Part shown: in pieces, positions 32,772 through 41,932 of the stretch
How positions within the stretch are numbered: position 1 is the stretch's first letter
Layout of the letters: every line of letters starts with the position of its first letter
From: Roseiarcus sp963820795
GTDB lineage: Bacteria; Pseudomonadota; Alphaproteobacteria; Rhizobiales; Beijerinckiaceae
DNA: 64,000 nt
Direction: 5' to 3'
Assembly (NCBI GenBank): GCA_963820795.1
Contig: CAWGBJ010000006.1
Coordinates: 164,064 to 228,063 of the forward strand
Notes under the pieces: generated by a model
What the model was told of the DNA's origin: nothing
Database searches by the model: none
The model's input: the letters and a program-made list of their open reading frames with translations, nothing else
Program-made: the position numbers and the translations under genes

Positions 32772-34752
32772 GGATCCCCCCTGAACCAACGGCTTGGCGA
32801 CAAGGCGAGGGCGACGGGCCGAGCGGCAAAGCAGACCCCGAGCTCATACGCACGTCCTCCCGGACTTCTTCGGCGCGCAGCGTTCCCGTCTCACGGGCCC
32901 TTTCTATCCAGACCGCGCCAGCCTGCGGATCGGCAACGACCCCGGCGCCGTCTCGCAGCATCACTCCCCAGTTGAACATCGCTTCGGCATGGCCGCTTTC
33001 CGCAGCGGCGGCGTAGCATCTCGCGCCCTGTTCGAGGTCGCGCTTCACGCCGTAACCCTGGCAGTAGGCGACGCCGAGCTTGAATGTCGCCTCGACGTGG
33101 CCGCCTGCCGCGGCGCCCTGCAGCCAGGCGATGGCGAAGTTCGCCGACTTGGCGACGCCCCAGCCGTGGCGATGCAATTCGGCTAGCCAGTACTGAGCAT
33201 CCAGATCGCCAAGGGTCGCCGCCTCCTGGAACCAGCGAGCGGCCTGCTCGTGATCCGCTGCGATCCCGGGGCGTCCAAGCTTCAGGCAGCCGAGCCGCGT
33301 CGCGGCAGCCGCGTAGCCGGCCTCGGCTGCCTCGCGCAGCAGGCGCTCGCCCTCGCCCGGATCGGGCGGAAGGCCATCGCCGCTACAGTAGCGGCAGGCG
33401 AGCAGGGTCTTGGCTTCGAGATCGCCCAGATCGACCGCCAGCCGCAACCAGCGCAACGCGCCCGCCTCATCGCGCAGCAGCGCGCTGGTCGACAGGAGGT
33501 GCGCCAGCGCCACATGACTCGCCGCTACGCCCCGATCCGCCGCAACGGTGAACCACTGGACCGCCTTGCCGTCGTCCTTCGCGACACCTTCCCCCTTGGC
33601 GTAGAGGCAAGCTATGTTGTGCGCCGCCAGCGGCTCGCCCTTCTCCGCCGCCTTCAGGAACCAGAACGCGGCTTCCTGCAAATTGACCGCAACGCCTGCG
33701 CCGGTCGCGCTGAGCCGACCGGCAATGAACTGAGAATGGCGGTCCCCCATTTCGGCGGCGCGGCGATACCAGACGGAGGCCTCGCGCAGATCGGGTTCGG
33801 CGTAAGCGCCGCGACTGTAGAACTCGGCAAGCGCGACGATCGCGGGCAGATGATTGAGCCTCGCCGCCGCGCGCAATTGGCTTTCGGCGCGAACGAGATT
33901 GCGAGGCCGGCCGTCCCCGGAAAGCCGCATAAGCGCCGAGCGGTAGAGGGCGTGGGCGTCGCCCGCCTCCGCCGCGCGGTCGTAGAGCGAGCCGGCGGCG
34001 TCGAGGTCCTTTGGACGTCCCTGGCCGGACGCCAACAACGTCGCCATCGCCAGCAGCGCGCGCGGATGGTTCTGGGCGACGGCGAGTTCATACCAGTCAG
34101 CCGCAGCGGCGGCGTCTATTGAGCCCGCCAGACCCTGGAACGCAATGTCTCCGAGCCGGAACTGGGCAAGCGCTACCCCAGCCTGTGCGGCCCGCGTCAG
34201 TCGCCGCAGCGCCTCCTCGATATCGCGCTCGCAGCCTCGGCCATCCAGACGCAGCGAGCCCAGCGCGGCCTCGGCCTGCATCGAGCCTTGTTCCGCCGCC
34301 GCCTGCAGCCAGGCGATCGCCTCGCCTAAATCGGGTTCGACTTCAAACCCGTCCGGAAACAGTGCTTTGGCGTTCTCGCGCGCCTTGCCTGCATCGCGCG
34401 CCTCCGCCGCCTCGCGCCAGCGCGCGACCGATCCGCCTCTCGCGCCGTTGATGAGGATCTGGGCGAGACGATATTGGGCCTCAGGGTGACGGCGCTCCGC
34501 GGCCAGACGCAGCCAGCGCACGGCTTCCGGCAGGTTGCGCTGCACCCCCTGGCCCATGACGTAGAGCTGACCGATGCGGAAAGCCGCCTCTCCGAGTTCG
34601 CCCTCGCTGGCCGCACGCCAGTGTTGGAACGCGCGGTAGTAGCGTCGCGCCTCATAGGCGGCTGCGGCCCGGCGCTGGCGGCCGCTCGCCCTCGTTCCGG
34701 GTCGCAAAGCGTCGAAAGTCCGGCGCAGGCGTGCGGCGATCGAACGGGTCAT
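32761..34752 (-). CDS. Sel1-like (TPR-type) repeat protein
   Basis: 663 aa made almost wholly of Sel1-like repeats (about 14-15 copies), e.g. GQLYVMGQGVQRNLPEAVRW, ACLYAKGEGVAKDDGKAVQW and GVAYCQGYGVKRDLEQGARC. Repeats of this kind form helical solenoids used as protein-protein scaffolds; in exopolysaccharide systems such as alginate (AlgK) they act in export. No signal peptide is seen, so it is probably cytoplasmic. ATG 34752 overlaps the hlyD-type stop (ATGA). Lying between the exporter and the glycan protein, it could tie secretion to glycan assembly (inference). Confidence 0.85.
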   Translation of the reverse strand: MTRSIAARLRRTFDALRPGTRASGRQRRAAAAYEARRYYRAFQHWRAASEGELGEAAFRIGQLYVMGQGVQRNLPEAVRWLRLAAERRHPEAQYRLAQILINGARGGSVARWREAAEARDAGKARENAKALFPDGFEVEPDLGEAIAWLQAAAEQGSMQAEAALGSLRLDGRGCERDIEEALRRLTRAAQAGVALAQFRLGDIAFQGLAGSIDAAAAADWYELAVAQNHPRALLAMATLLASGQGRPKDLDAAGSLYDRAAEAGDAHALYRSALMRLSGDGRPRNLVRAESQLRAAARLNHLPAIVALAEFYSRGAYAEPDLREASVWYRRAAEMGDRHSQFIAGRLSATGAGVAVNLQEAAFWFLKAAEKGEPLAAHNIACLYAKGEGVAKDDGKAVQWFTVAADRGVAASHVALAHLLSTSALLRDEAGALRWLRLAVDLGDLEAKTLLACRYCSGDGLPPDPGEGERLLREAAEAGYAAAATRLGCLKLGRPGIAADHEQAARWFQEAATLGDLDAQYWLAELHRHGWGVAKSANFAIAWLQGAAAGGHVEATFKLGVAYCQGYGVKRDLEQGARCYAAAAESGHAEAMFNWGVMLRDGAGVVADPQAGAVWIERARETGTLRAEEVREDVRMSSGSALPLGPSPSPCRQAVGSGGIHDS

Positions 34753-36095
34753 GGCTCCCGCATCGCTTCGCCGACGCTGCGGATGAGACCGCCAAGGAGA
34801 TAGAAGGCGAGCGAGCGGGCGCCCACCTTTATGTCCGCCGACAGCAGCATGCCGGGAATCAGGCGGAAAGTGCTGGGAACATCGACGAACTTGATCGCCG
34901 TGATCGCGATGCGGGCGCGATAGTAGGCTGACGTCGGCGCGCCATTTTCGTCGGTGGTGAACGCGTCCTCGCTGATCCACCGCACCCGTCCTTCGGCGAC
35001 TCCATGTTCGGTGAAATTGAATGCGTCGACCTTCAACGTCGCGGCATCGCCGGGGCGAACGAAGCCTACGTCGCGGCTGGCGATCTCGACCTCTGCCTCG
35101 AGCGGCGCGCTCATCGGAGCCAGCACCATCAGCGTGTCGCCCTCCTTGAGCACCGACCCGACCGACTGTTTCGACAATGTAAGGACCATTGAGCGCTGCG
35201 GCGCCGTCAGGCGCACCAGGTCCTTGTGTTTCTTCGCCTTTTCCATCAGGCTTGTGGCGTTGTCGCGCGCGTTGCGGGCCGTCACCAGTTCCTGGCTCAC
35301 GGCGGCACGCCACTGCTCCTCGAAAGCCGTGCAGTCCGCCTTTAGCGATGCCATTTGATGCTCGGCCTCGATCAGGCTGTTGTGCCCAAACTCCATCGTG
35401 CGCAACGCTTCAAGCTTGGCATCGGTCGAAACGAGCACGTTGAGCAGCGACCCCGCTCCGCGATGCAGCAGCGTGTCGTGCATCGTCTGCACCTGATCGG
35501 CAATCCGCAGACGCTCGCGGTATCGCTGTTCGTCGTTCTGGAACTTGTCGATGGTTGCCTGCGTCTGCGCGATCTTCTCGCTGTAGCTCGCCATCTGCGC
35601 CTGGTATTGCGCCGCACGCTGGCGGAACAGGCCGACCTGAAGCGCCTGGTAGTCGCGCGCCTCCTTGTCCGCGGACTTATCAAAGTGAGGCTCGGTGTGC
35701 GCGAGTTCAGCTTCAGCACGAGCGATCTGCGCATTGAGACTCTTGATCTGCTGACCCAACTGACTGACGTCGGCGGCGGCGAAGGTTGGGTCGAGTGTCG
35801 CCAGCAGTTGCCCCGCCTCCACAACCTGGCCCTCGCGCACGTCGACGGTCTTGACGATCGAGGGGTCGAGCGCCTGAAACACAGTTGGAGATTCGACGGA
35901 GACAATCTTGCCGGCGGAGCTGGAGACCACGCGATCGACGCGCGCCACGCCGATCCCCAGCGCCGCCACCAAGAGGAACGCGGCGAGCGTAAGCACCGTG
36001 GCGCGCGCAGCCAGCGGTTCGCCTGAGTTGCGGATGTCGCCGATCTCGGACTCGAAGCGGCGAAGCGTACCGGCAGCGTCCGCATCAGGAGACAA
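34749..36095 (-). CDS. HlyD-family type I secretion membrane fusion protein
   Basis: 448 aa from TTG 36095, which has GGAGG 5 nt upstream. One membrane segment at about 30-52 (ATVLTLAAFLLVAALGIGVA), a first half-lipoyl segment (VREGQVVEAGQLLATLDPTF), a long coiled-coil hairpin (about 105-300, rich in A, Q, E, R), the second half-lipoyl/beta-barrel (GSVLKEGDTLMVLAPMSAPL) and a C-terminal extra hydrophobic segment. It links the inner-membrane ABC exporter to an outer-membrane TolC-type channel, which is not in the window. It overlaps the exporter gene by 11 bp. Confidence 0.9.
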   Translation of the reverse strand: MSPDADAAGTLRRFESEIGDIRNSGEPLAARATVLTLAAFLLVAALGIGVARVDRVVSSSAGKIVSVESPTVFQALDPSIVKTVDVREGQVVEAGQLLATLDPTFAAADVSQLGQQIKSLNAQIARAEAELAHTEPHFDKSADKEARDYQALQVGLFRQRAAQYQAQMASYSEKIAQTQATIDKFQNDEQRYRERLRIADQVQTMHDTLLHRGAGSLLNVLVSTDAKLEALRTMEFGHNSLIEAEHQMASLKADCTAFEEQWRAAVSQELVTARNARDNATSLMEKAKKHKDLVRLTAPQRSMVLTLSKQSVGSVLKEGDTLMVLAPMSAPLEAEVEIASRDVGFVRPGDAATLKVDAFNFTEHGVAEGRVRWISEDAFTTDENGAPTSAYYRARIAITAIKFVDVPSTFRLIPGMLLSADIKVGARSLAFYLLGGLIRSVGEAMREP

Positions 36096-38361
36096 CGGAT
36101 CCTCCGCGAATCGGTACGGGCGCGAGGGAGGCGGCCGCGATATGCCGGTTCTGTTGGCGCCAAAGCCCGCTGTAGATTTCGCAGGTCTTCAGGAGCTCGG
36201 CGTGGGCGCCCATCGCGGCGAGGCGCCCGCGGTCGAGCACCAGTATCGAGTCGGCGTTCACAAGCGAGGACAGGCGGTGTGAGATGATGATGACCGTGCG
36301 TCCGACGGCGATCCGCTTGATGTTGTCGTTGACTACGGCCTCGCTTTCGGGGTCCAGCGCGCTGGTCGCCTCATCCAGGATCAAAAGCCTGGGGTCGAGG
36401 ATGAGGGCGCGCGCAATTGCGATCCTTTGCCGCTGGCCGCCCGAGAGATTCGGCGATCCCTCGTAGATGTAGGTTTCGTATCCGCCCGGCAGCCGTTCGA
36501 TGAATTCCTCCGCGCCGGCGAGGCGCGCGGCGCGCGTGACCTCGTCGAAGGAGGCTTGCGGCCTGGCGGCGGTGATGTTGTCGCGGATTGTGCCGCTGAA
36601 CAGGAAATTCTCCTGCAGCACGACGCCGAGGCTGCGACGAAGATGAGCGACGTCATAGGCCCGTACGTCGACTCCGTCGATCTTGATGAGGCCTTCGTAG
36701 TCGGAATGCAGACGCTGCAGCAGGCGCGTGACTGTCGTCTTGCCGGATCCGCTGCGGCCGACGACGCCGAAAGTCTTGCCGATCGGAATCTCGAAGGAAA
36801 TTCGATCCAGGGCCGGGCTCATCGCGCCCTTGTAGGTGAAGCGGACGTTAATGAATTCCACGTGGCCTTTCAGCTGCGCCCGTACGCCGTACGCCGAGCC
36901 GACGTCCTCCTTGGGCTGGTTGACGAGACGCGACACGATCGCCACGGCGGCACGGGCCTCGTCGTACTGGTTGATGAGCTGCGCCATTTGCATCAGCGGG
37001 CCGGACACCCGCTGCGTAAGCATGAGGAACGCAAACAGAGCGCCGACGTAAACGGGATCTTTGGTCGTGATGGCGAAATAGACGCCGATCGCATAGGTTC
37101 CGTTCACCGCCAGACGCTCGAGCGGGCGCACGCCCGCCTGGACGAGGGCGGCGATGAAGCCTTCTTCCAGCTTCAGCTTGGCGATCCGCGCAACGATAAG
37201 GTCCCACTGATGGCGCTGTCGGCTCTCCAGAGCCAACGACTTCACTGTCCGCATGCCTTGCAGGGTCTGGAACAGAAAGGCGCCCCGCTCGCCCTCTACC
37301 CGCATCACCGCGCCCGACTTCCTGCGGTAGACCGGCAGCATCGCGATGAGCCAGAGCACGATTAGACCGCAAACCGCCACAACCAGCACGGTCAACATCG
37401 GGCTGAAGAAGAACATGACGGGCAGGAAGACGAAGAGCGTCAGCGAATCCAGCACCGTGCCGAACAGTTGCCCAGTCAGGAAGGCGCGGACCTTCCAGAT
37501 CTCGTTCATGTCGCGGCCGATCAAGCCGACCTGGTTGCGCTCGAAGTAGTCGATCGGCAGCTTGAGCAGGCGGTCGAACACGTATTCCGACAGCTTCGCG
37601 TCGACGCGCGCGGTGACAAACAGCACGAGAAACGAGCGAAGGTAACCGAAGATCGTTTCGAACACCGTTATGATCGCCATTCCGACGCACAGCACGACGA
37701 AGGTGTTCATGCTGCTGTAATAGATCACTTTGTCCGAGAGCAGCCGCCAGAACATGATCGGCGCGAGCGCGAAGGCGCTCAGCACGAGAGCCGAGATCGC
37801 AAGGTCGCGCACCGCCCGCCTCTCGCGAAAGATCAAGGCGAGAATCAAGCGCAAGCTGAACGGCTGCTCCTCGTCGGTGAAATCGTGACGGGGCCGCAGC
37901 AGCAGAACTTCTCGGGTCCAGGCCTGCTCGAAGCGCGGGCGGTCGAGGAGAAGTTCAGCGCCTTCGCCGGCGCATGGGTCCAGGAGCATCGCCGTCGGCT
38001 GTTCGGCCTCGCCCCCAATCGAGATCAGAACCATGTATGCGCCGCTCTTGAAGCGCACGATCGCGGGAAGCGCGCAGCGAGCATTGCTCAGCGAGCGCCA
38101 GTCGGCGAGGATCGCGCTCGCCCTCATGCCTGCACGCGTCGCGCAGCCCGCCAGCGCTTGGGTGGAAGGCTCCTCGTCGGTCAATCGATTGTCGCGCGCG
38201 AGATCCGAGGCCGAGAGAAGCACGCCGTGACGGACCCCGATGAGGACCAGGCATTCGAGGGCGGTCGAGACGCGAGCGGCCTCGCCGCTCGTACTATGGC
38301 GAGAGAAGGGCGCGTCGGCGGCGCAAAGCGCGGGCGCGCTCTTGGCTGCGAGGGCGATCAT
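36085..38361 (-). CDS. Type I secretion ABC exporter (HlyB-like permease/ATPase)
   Basis: 758 aa. Residues about 30-155 form an N-terminal C39-like domain without a recognisable catalytic Q-x-C motif, as in HlyB-type exporters that bind but do not cleave substrate. About 180-450 is the membrane domain with six segments. The ATPase domain starts about 490: Walker A GVVGRSGSGKTTVTRLLQRL, signature NLSGGQRQRIAIARALILD, Walker B LLILDEATSALD and switch His in IIISHRLSS. It should export the RTX protein encoded two genes upstream. Confidence 0.93.
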   Translation of the reverse strand: MIALAAKSAPALCAADAPFSRHSTSGEAARVSTALECLVLIGVRHGVLLSASDLARDNRLTDEEPSTQALAGCATRAGMRASAILADWRSLSNARCALPAIVRFKSGAYMVLISIGGEAEQPTAMLLDPCAGEGAELLLDRPRFEQAWTREVLLLRPRHDFTDEEQPFSLRLILALIFRERRAVRDLAISALVLSAFALAPIMFWRLLSDKVIYYSSMNTFVVLCVGMAIITVFETIFGYLRSFLVLFVTARVDAKLSEYVFDRLLKLPIDYFERNQVGLIGRDMNEIWKVRAFLTGQLFGTVLDSLTLFVFLPVMFFFSPMLTVLVVAVCGLIVLWLIAMLPVYRRKSGAVMRVEGERGAFLFQTLQGMRTVKSLALESRQRHQWDLIVARIAKLKLEEGFIAALVQAGVRPLERLAVNGTYAIGVYFAITTKDPVYVGALFAFLMLTQRVSGPLMQMAQLINQYDEARAAVAIVSRLVNQPKEDVGSAYGVRAQLKGHVEFINVRFTYKGAMSPALDRISFEIPIGKTFGVVGRSGSGKTTVTRLLQRLHSDYEGLIKIDGVDVRAYDVAHLRRSLGVVLQENFLFSGTIRDNITAARPQASFDEVTRAARLAGAEEFIERLPGGYETYIYEGSPNLSGGQRQRIAIARALILDPRLLILDEATSALDPESEAVVNDNIKRIAVGRTVIIISHRLSSLVNADSILVLDRGRLAAMGAHAELLKTCEIYSGLWRQQNRHIAAASLAPVPIRGGSVVS

Positions 38362-39614
38362 GACGCGAGGAGCCTCAAAGGCGCCGCGGGGCGAGTGGGC
38401 TCCGCCGCAGCGCCGATGGCCGCGAGGGCCCGCCTCACGCAGACGGCCCGGTCGTACCGGGCCCGGGCGGTTTCGCGCGCCGCCTGCCCTCGCCTCGTCC
38501 GTCCCTTTGGATCGGTCAGGTTCCGGACAATCGTGGTGGCGATCGCGGCACTGTCCAAAAAGGGGACGAGAATGCCGTTTTCACCGTCGGCGATCGCTTC
38601 GCGCACGGGCGCCGTGTCAGAGGCGACGATCGCGCAGCCCACCGCCATAGCCTCGACCAGCGACCAGGAGAGCACGAACGGATATGTCAGGTAGACATGC
38701 GTCGAGGAGACCTGAAGCAGACGCACGAAGGAGTCGTAGGGTAACGGATCGACGAAATGGACGCGCGAGAGGTCGAGGCGAGGCGCCACCTCGTCGAGAT
38801 AATGCGCCTTCCACGTCGTATCCTTGGGCGGCGGGTGGCTGTAGGAATGACCCTCGCCTCCCACGATAACCACGCGCGCGCGCGGACGCGCTGCAAACAC
38901 GTCGGGCAGCGCCCGCAGGAACATGTGGTAACCGCGAACCGGCTCGAGATTGCGCGAGACGTAGGTCAGAACTTCGTCGCGCCCGGTCAGCTCCTCGCCA
39001 CCGGGCAAAGCGAACCTCGCCTCCGGTTCGGGACGCAGGCGATCCAAATCCACGCCCTCATGCTCGACGCGGATCTTGTCCTGAAATTCGACGGGAAAGG
39101 TCGAACGCTGCCACCTGGTCGGCGAGAGGCCAACGTCGGCTTCCGCAAGAGCGAGCAGCGTGCTCGCGTTTTTGCAATGGAGCGCTACGACGCCGTCGAC
39201 GCCGAGACGCGGACTTTCGGGATCGAAATGCACGTCCTGGCCGTCGGACCGGTAGAAGAACTCGCAGTACACCACATGCCGAGCCTTCGGAAACATGGCG
39301 CGCAGCGGCAACGCCTCGCCCCAGCCGCAATGCGCCAGCACGAAGTCGGGCGCGAAGCCCGAGGCGGCGAGTTCACTCGCCGAGAAGAGAACCTGCTCGG
39401 CCCGTCGGCATTCCAGATCGAAACGGCGCGCAAAGGGATGTGTGGCGGCGACGTCGAGACCTAGCATTTCGTAGCGATGCAGACGGACGTTCGGGAGGTC
39501 TCGAGCGCCGGGCGCTCCGATCGCCATGACCCGATTGCTTGGTGACCGCGCAACCTCCTCCGCCAGGAACCGGAACTGCGCCGGAAAGTTGTTGTGGACG
39601 AACAAGAAATTCAT
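38358..39614 (-). CDS. GT4-family glycosyltransferase
   Basis: 418 aa from ATG 39614; the frame is open to 39743, but FLFVHNNFPAQFRFLAEEVA is the normal start of this family. The donor-binding half includes YVSRNLEPVRGYHMFLRALP, VVIVGGEGHSYSHPPP and SWSLVEAMAVGCAIVASDTA (EX7E-type region). The type is common in rhizobial exopolysaccharide clusters. It overlaps the ABC exporter start by 4 bp (ATGA), so glycosyltransferase and secretion genes are translationally coupled. Confidence 0.88.
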   Translation of the reverse strand: MNFLFVHNNFPAQFRFLAEEVARSPSNRVMAIGAPGARDLPNVRLHRYEMLGLDVAATHPFARRFDLECRRAEQVLFSASELAASGFAPDFVLAHCGWGEALPLRAMFPKARHVVYCEFFYRSDGQDVHFDPESPRLGVDGVVALHCKNASTLLALAEADVGLSPTRWQRSTFPVEFQDKIRVEHEGVDLDRLRPEPEARFALPGGEELTGRDEVLTYVSRNLEPVRGYHMFLRALPDVFAARPRARVVIVGGEGHSYSHPPPKDTTWKAHYLDEVAPRLDLSRVHFVDPLPYDSFVRLLQVSSTHVYLTYPFVLSWSLVEAMAVGCAIVASDTAPVREAIADGENGILVPFLDSAAIATTIVRNLTDPKGRTRRGQAARETARARYDRAVCVRRALAAIGAAAEPTRPAAPLRLLAS

Positions 39615-39739
39615 GCCGCATCCAGGTTCAGGCGCATGAAGGGCCACGCCAGCGTGTGTTGCACGCGCCGGATGTTGGAGTGGTCTCGCGACCTTCCGCG
39701 ACCTGCGCCTAAGCGCGCGTCGCGGAAGAGCTCGAAACA

Positions 39740-40711
39740 TCAAAAAGTCTTGTGCACACCGTCGGCGAAATCGATCGTCACCTTGTTCAGCGTCAGCACT
39801 TGGTGATTGGTGAACGTGATTGTCGTGACGCCGTTGACGTGAACTTCCTTTGCAATCGCGCTGAAGGTCTGCTGCGTCTGGACCGTGGTGGCCGCGCCGC
39901 CGTAGATGACGTCGTTGCCGTGCAAGCCGACTTTTACGAGATCGTGGCCGGACCCGCCTTGCACGAGCTCGTTTCCATAGTTGATGTTTATCGTGTCGGC
40001 GCCGCTGCCTCCAAAGATCGTGTCCTGGCCGTCGCCGCCGCTAATTGTGTCGTGTCCGCTGCCGCCGATCAGCATATTGTCGCCGTGGTAGACCTGCAGG
40101 AGGTCGGCGCCGCTTCCACCAGCGAGCGTGTCGGAAGGAACCGGTCCGCTTCGCGTTTGGTCACCGCGGCCGTCATGGCCAAAAGATCGATCCTGATTCG
40201 AATGCCCTTCGCCGTGGTCATCGTCCTTGCTTGACAGTCCGCCGACCAACGTCGAGCCGCCTGACCCAGCCTGCAGATAACTTGAGCCGCCGCCGACAAG
40301 CGTATCGTGGCCAGCGCCGCCGACAAGCGTGTTCTGGCCACTGCCGCCGATCAGAAGGTTCTGCCCGTGAGTGACCTGAAGCCGGTCGTGGCCCGACCCG
40401 CCTACCAGGGTGTCTCCGCCCGGGCCGTTATCTAGGACGCTGTTGCCGCCGTCGCCGACGCCTATGATCTTGTGGCCGGTGTCGGAAAGCGTGATGTTGT
40501 TGTGAGATCCGGTATCGAGGAAGATCTGGGTGTTTGGCTTGATCGTGTAGGCGCCGCCGGCGCCCTCGACCTCGACGTTCACCGTGTCATGCGGGTGGGA
40601 CAACAATCCCGCACCCTGGATGGCTTGTATGATCGCATTTTCTGTTCCACGGGAGAAATTTCGATCCAACAAAGCGTCCAGGCGGCTGTAGTTCAGGTTA
40701 TACGTGGCCAT
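39740..40711 (-). CDS. Small RTX (hemolysin-type calcium-binding repeat) protein, likely type I substrate
   Basis: 323 aa from ATG 40711; an in-frame ATG at 40720 sits too close to its AGGAAAGG. Residues about 75-150 and 200-275 hold RTX nonapeptides (GGSGHDRL, GGAGHDTLVGGG, GGSGADLLQVY, GGDGQDTIFGGSGAD), split by a very hydrophilic His/Asp-rich spacer of about 35 residues (KDDDHGEGHSNQDRSFGHDG). There is no Sec signal. The C-terminus (ITFTNHQVLTLNKVTIDFAD, ending VHKTF) fits an uncleaved type I secretion signal. It folds on binding Ca2+ outside the cell; probable surface or matrix protein. Confidence 0.88.
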   Translation of the reverse strand: MATYNLNYSRLDALLDRNFSRGTENAIIQAIQGAGLLSHPHDTVNVEVEGAGGAYTIKPNTQIFLDTGSHNNITLSDTGHKIIGVGDGGNSVLDNGPGGDTLVGGSGHDRLQVTHGQNLLIGGSGQNTLVGGAGHDTLVGGGSSYLQAGSGGSTLVGGLSSKDDDHGEGHSNQDRSFGHDGRGDQTRSGPVPSDTLAGGSGADLLQVYHGDNMLIGGSGHDTISGGDGQDTIFGGSGADTININYGNELVQGGSGHDLVKVGLHGNDVIYGGAATTVQTQQTFSAIAKEVHVNGVTTITFTNHQVLTLNKVTIDFADGVHKTF

Positions 40712-40726
40712 GCGGTCCATCCTTTC

Positions 40727-41611
40727 CTAGGCGTTCCGAAAAACCGGGGCGCCAGCCGCTGCTTTGAAGACCCGAACACGACGTTCGGGACGGATTCCGG
40801 CCGGCTGCGCCGCCTGCCACACGCTCGGGCGGCGCTCCGGACGAATGTCGAGACGTAACCCCACCAGCGGATCGCGACCCACCGCCCCGATGAACTCCAC
40901 TTCCTGGCCTCCTTGGTTGGCGATGGCGGAGCCGAGAAAAAGAGCGTCCGCGTTGATCGTGTGCCGACGAGCGGCTGCGCCGGTCAAGCGCAGCCGCAGG
41001 CCGACCAGAGGAAGATTGCGGCCGCGGCTGCCGGCGAAAGCCCCGGGCCTCACCCAACTGGACCAGGAGCCGGGAGAGCTCGCAGTGAGGGCCTGCACCT
41101 CGAGGCCGACGCCATCGAAGCCCGCGTCGCACATTTCGAGACCTTCAATCTTTGCCGGAGCGTCGGGACCGCCCGCCCATTCGCCGGCCCTGACGGCGAC
41201 GTCGCCACGACGGGCAACGTGGGCGACAAACATAGTGTCGGAGCCCCTATGAACCAGCGCTGCCGTCCCGTCGGCTTTTCGGCTCCCTCCAAGGGGTGGC
41301 AGTAGCCCGCCGACGGATTCCAGTTTAAGGGCCGCCTCGAGCGGGCCGCCAGCCGACTTGCGCTTCACGCCCACCCGGAGGCTGGCGTTGTCGGAAGCGC
41401 GCACGAAAAGGACCGCGCCTGGCCCCTCGAGACGGCCGTCCGGAACCCCCGGCGCTCCGATGATCTCGATCATGCCTTCGAAGCCGCTTGCAGGCGCGAC
41501 AAAGGCGGTCGGCGGGTCATGGCAGTCGTGGCCGCTCTCGTAGCGCAGAATATAAAGGCCGCGCGCGACGAAAAGCGTAGAGTCACGATCGAATTCTTCT
41601 GCCTGATGCAT
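40727..41611 (-). CDS. Uncharacterised surface-type protein with ChW-like repeat
   Basis: 294 aa from ATG 41611 (GGAGG upstream). Function not recognised. The C-terminal half contains SWSSWVRPGAFAGSRGRNLP followed by LVGLRLRLTG and later GRDPLVGLRLDI, a pattern resembling the hydrophobic-W (ChW) repeat W-x2-W-x3-G-x2-(A)G-x2-G...L-x-A/G-(I/L). Such repeats occur in extracellular and cell-surface proteins. No Sec signal or membrane segment is visible, so export would need another route, such as the neighbouring type I system. First gene of the long minus-strand operon, 16 bp before the RTX gene. Confidence 0.5.
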   Translation of the reverse strand: MHQAEEFDRDSTLFVARGLYILRYESGHDCHDPPTAFVAPASGFEGMIEIIGAPGVPDGRLEGPGAVLFVRASDNASLRVGVKRKSAGGPLEAALKLESVGGLLPPLGGSRKADGTAALVHRGSDTMFVAHVARRGDVAVRAGEWAGGPDAPAKIEGLEMCDAGFDGVGLEVQALTASSPGSWSSWVRPGAFAGSRGRNLPLVGLRLRLTGAAARRHTINADALFLGSAIANQGGQEVEFIGAVGRDPLVGLRLDIRPERRPSVWQAAQPAGIRPERRVRVFKAAAGAPVFRNA

Positions 41612-41932
41612 TCGTCCCGCCCCTCCATTCGCCTGGATGCGATAGCCAATTTGGTAGACGAAGGAACAGACGGCTGCAAACGTCGACTGATAACAAGACG
41701 AACGTATATTTGCCATCGATAATCGATTTGCGAGATATATTTGACGAAAATTCGTGCGATTTATATCGATTAAAATTTGTATGGAGAGTCACTGAACCTT
41801 AAAATGGTCATGTATTTTGGCAGAAAAAAACAGTAATCGTTTCAGAATGGTCGTTACATTAATATGGCGATCTGCTTCGGATATGTAGCCGGATAAGACT
41901 TAGTTTGCCTCACCAGCCAACGTCGAACGGAC
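41612..41932. promoter_or_regulatory. AT-rich divergent promoter region of the glycan/secretion locus
   Basis: 321 bp between the minus-strand operon (start 41611) and the plus-strand GT2 pair (start 41933). It is strikingly AT-rich for this genome and contains repeats of ATCGAT (around 41716-41728 and 41777-41783). Both transcripts must begin here. I could not choose convincing -35/-10 pairs. Confidence 0.5.
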
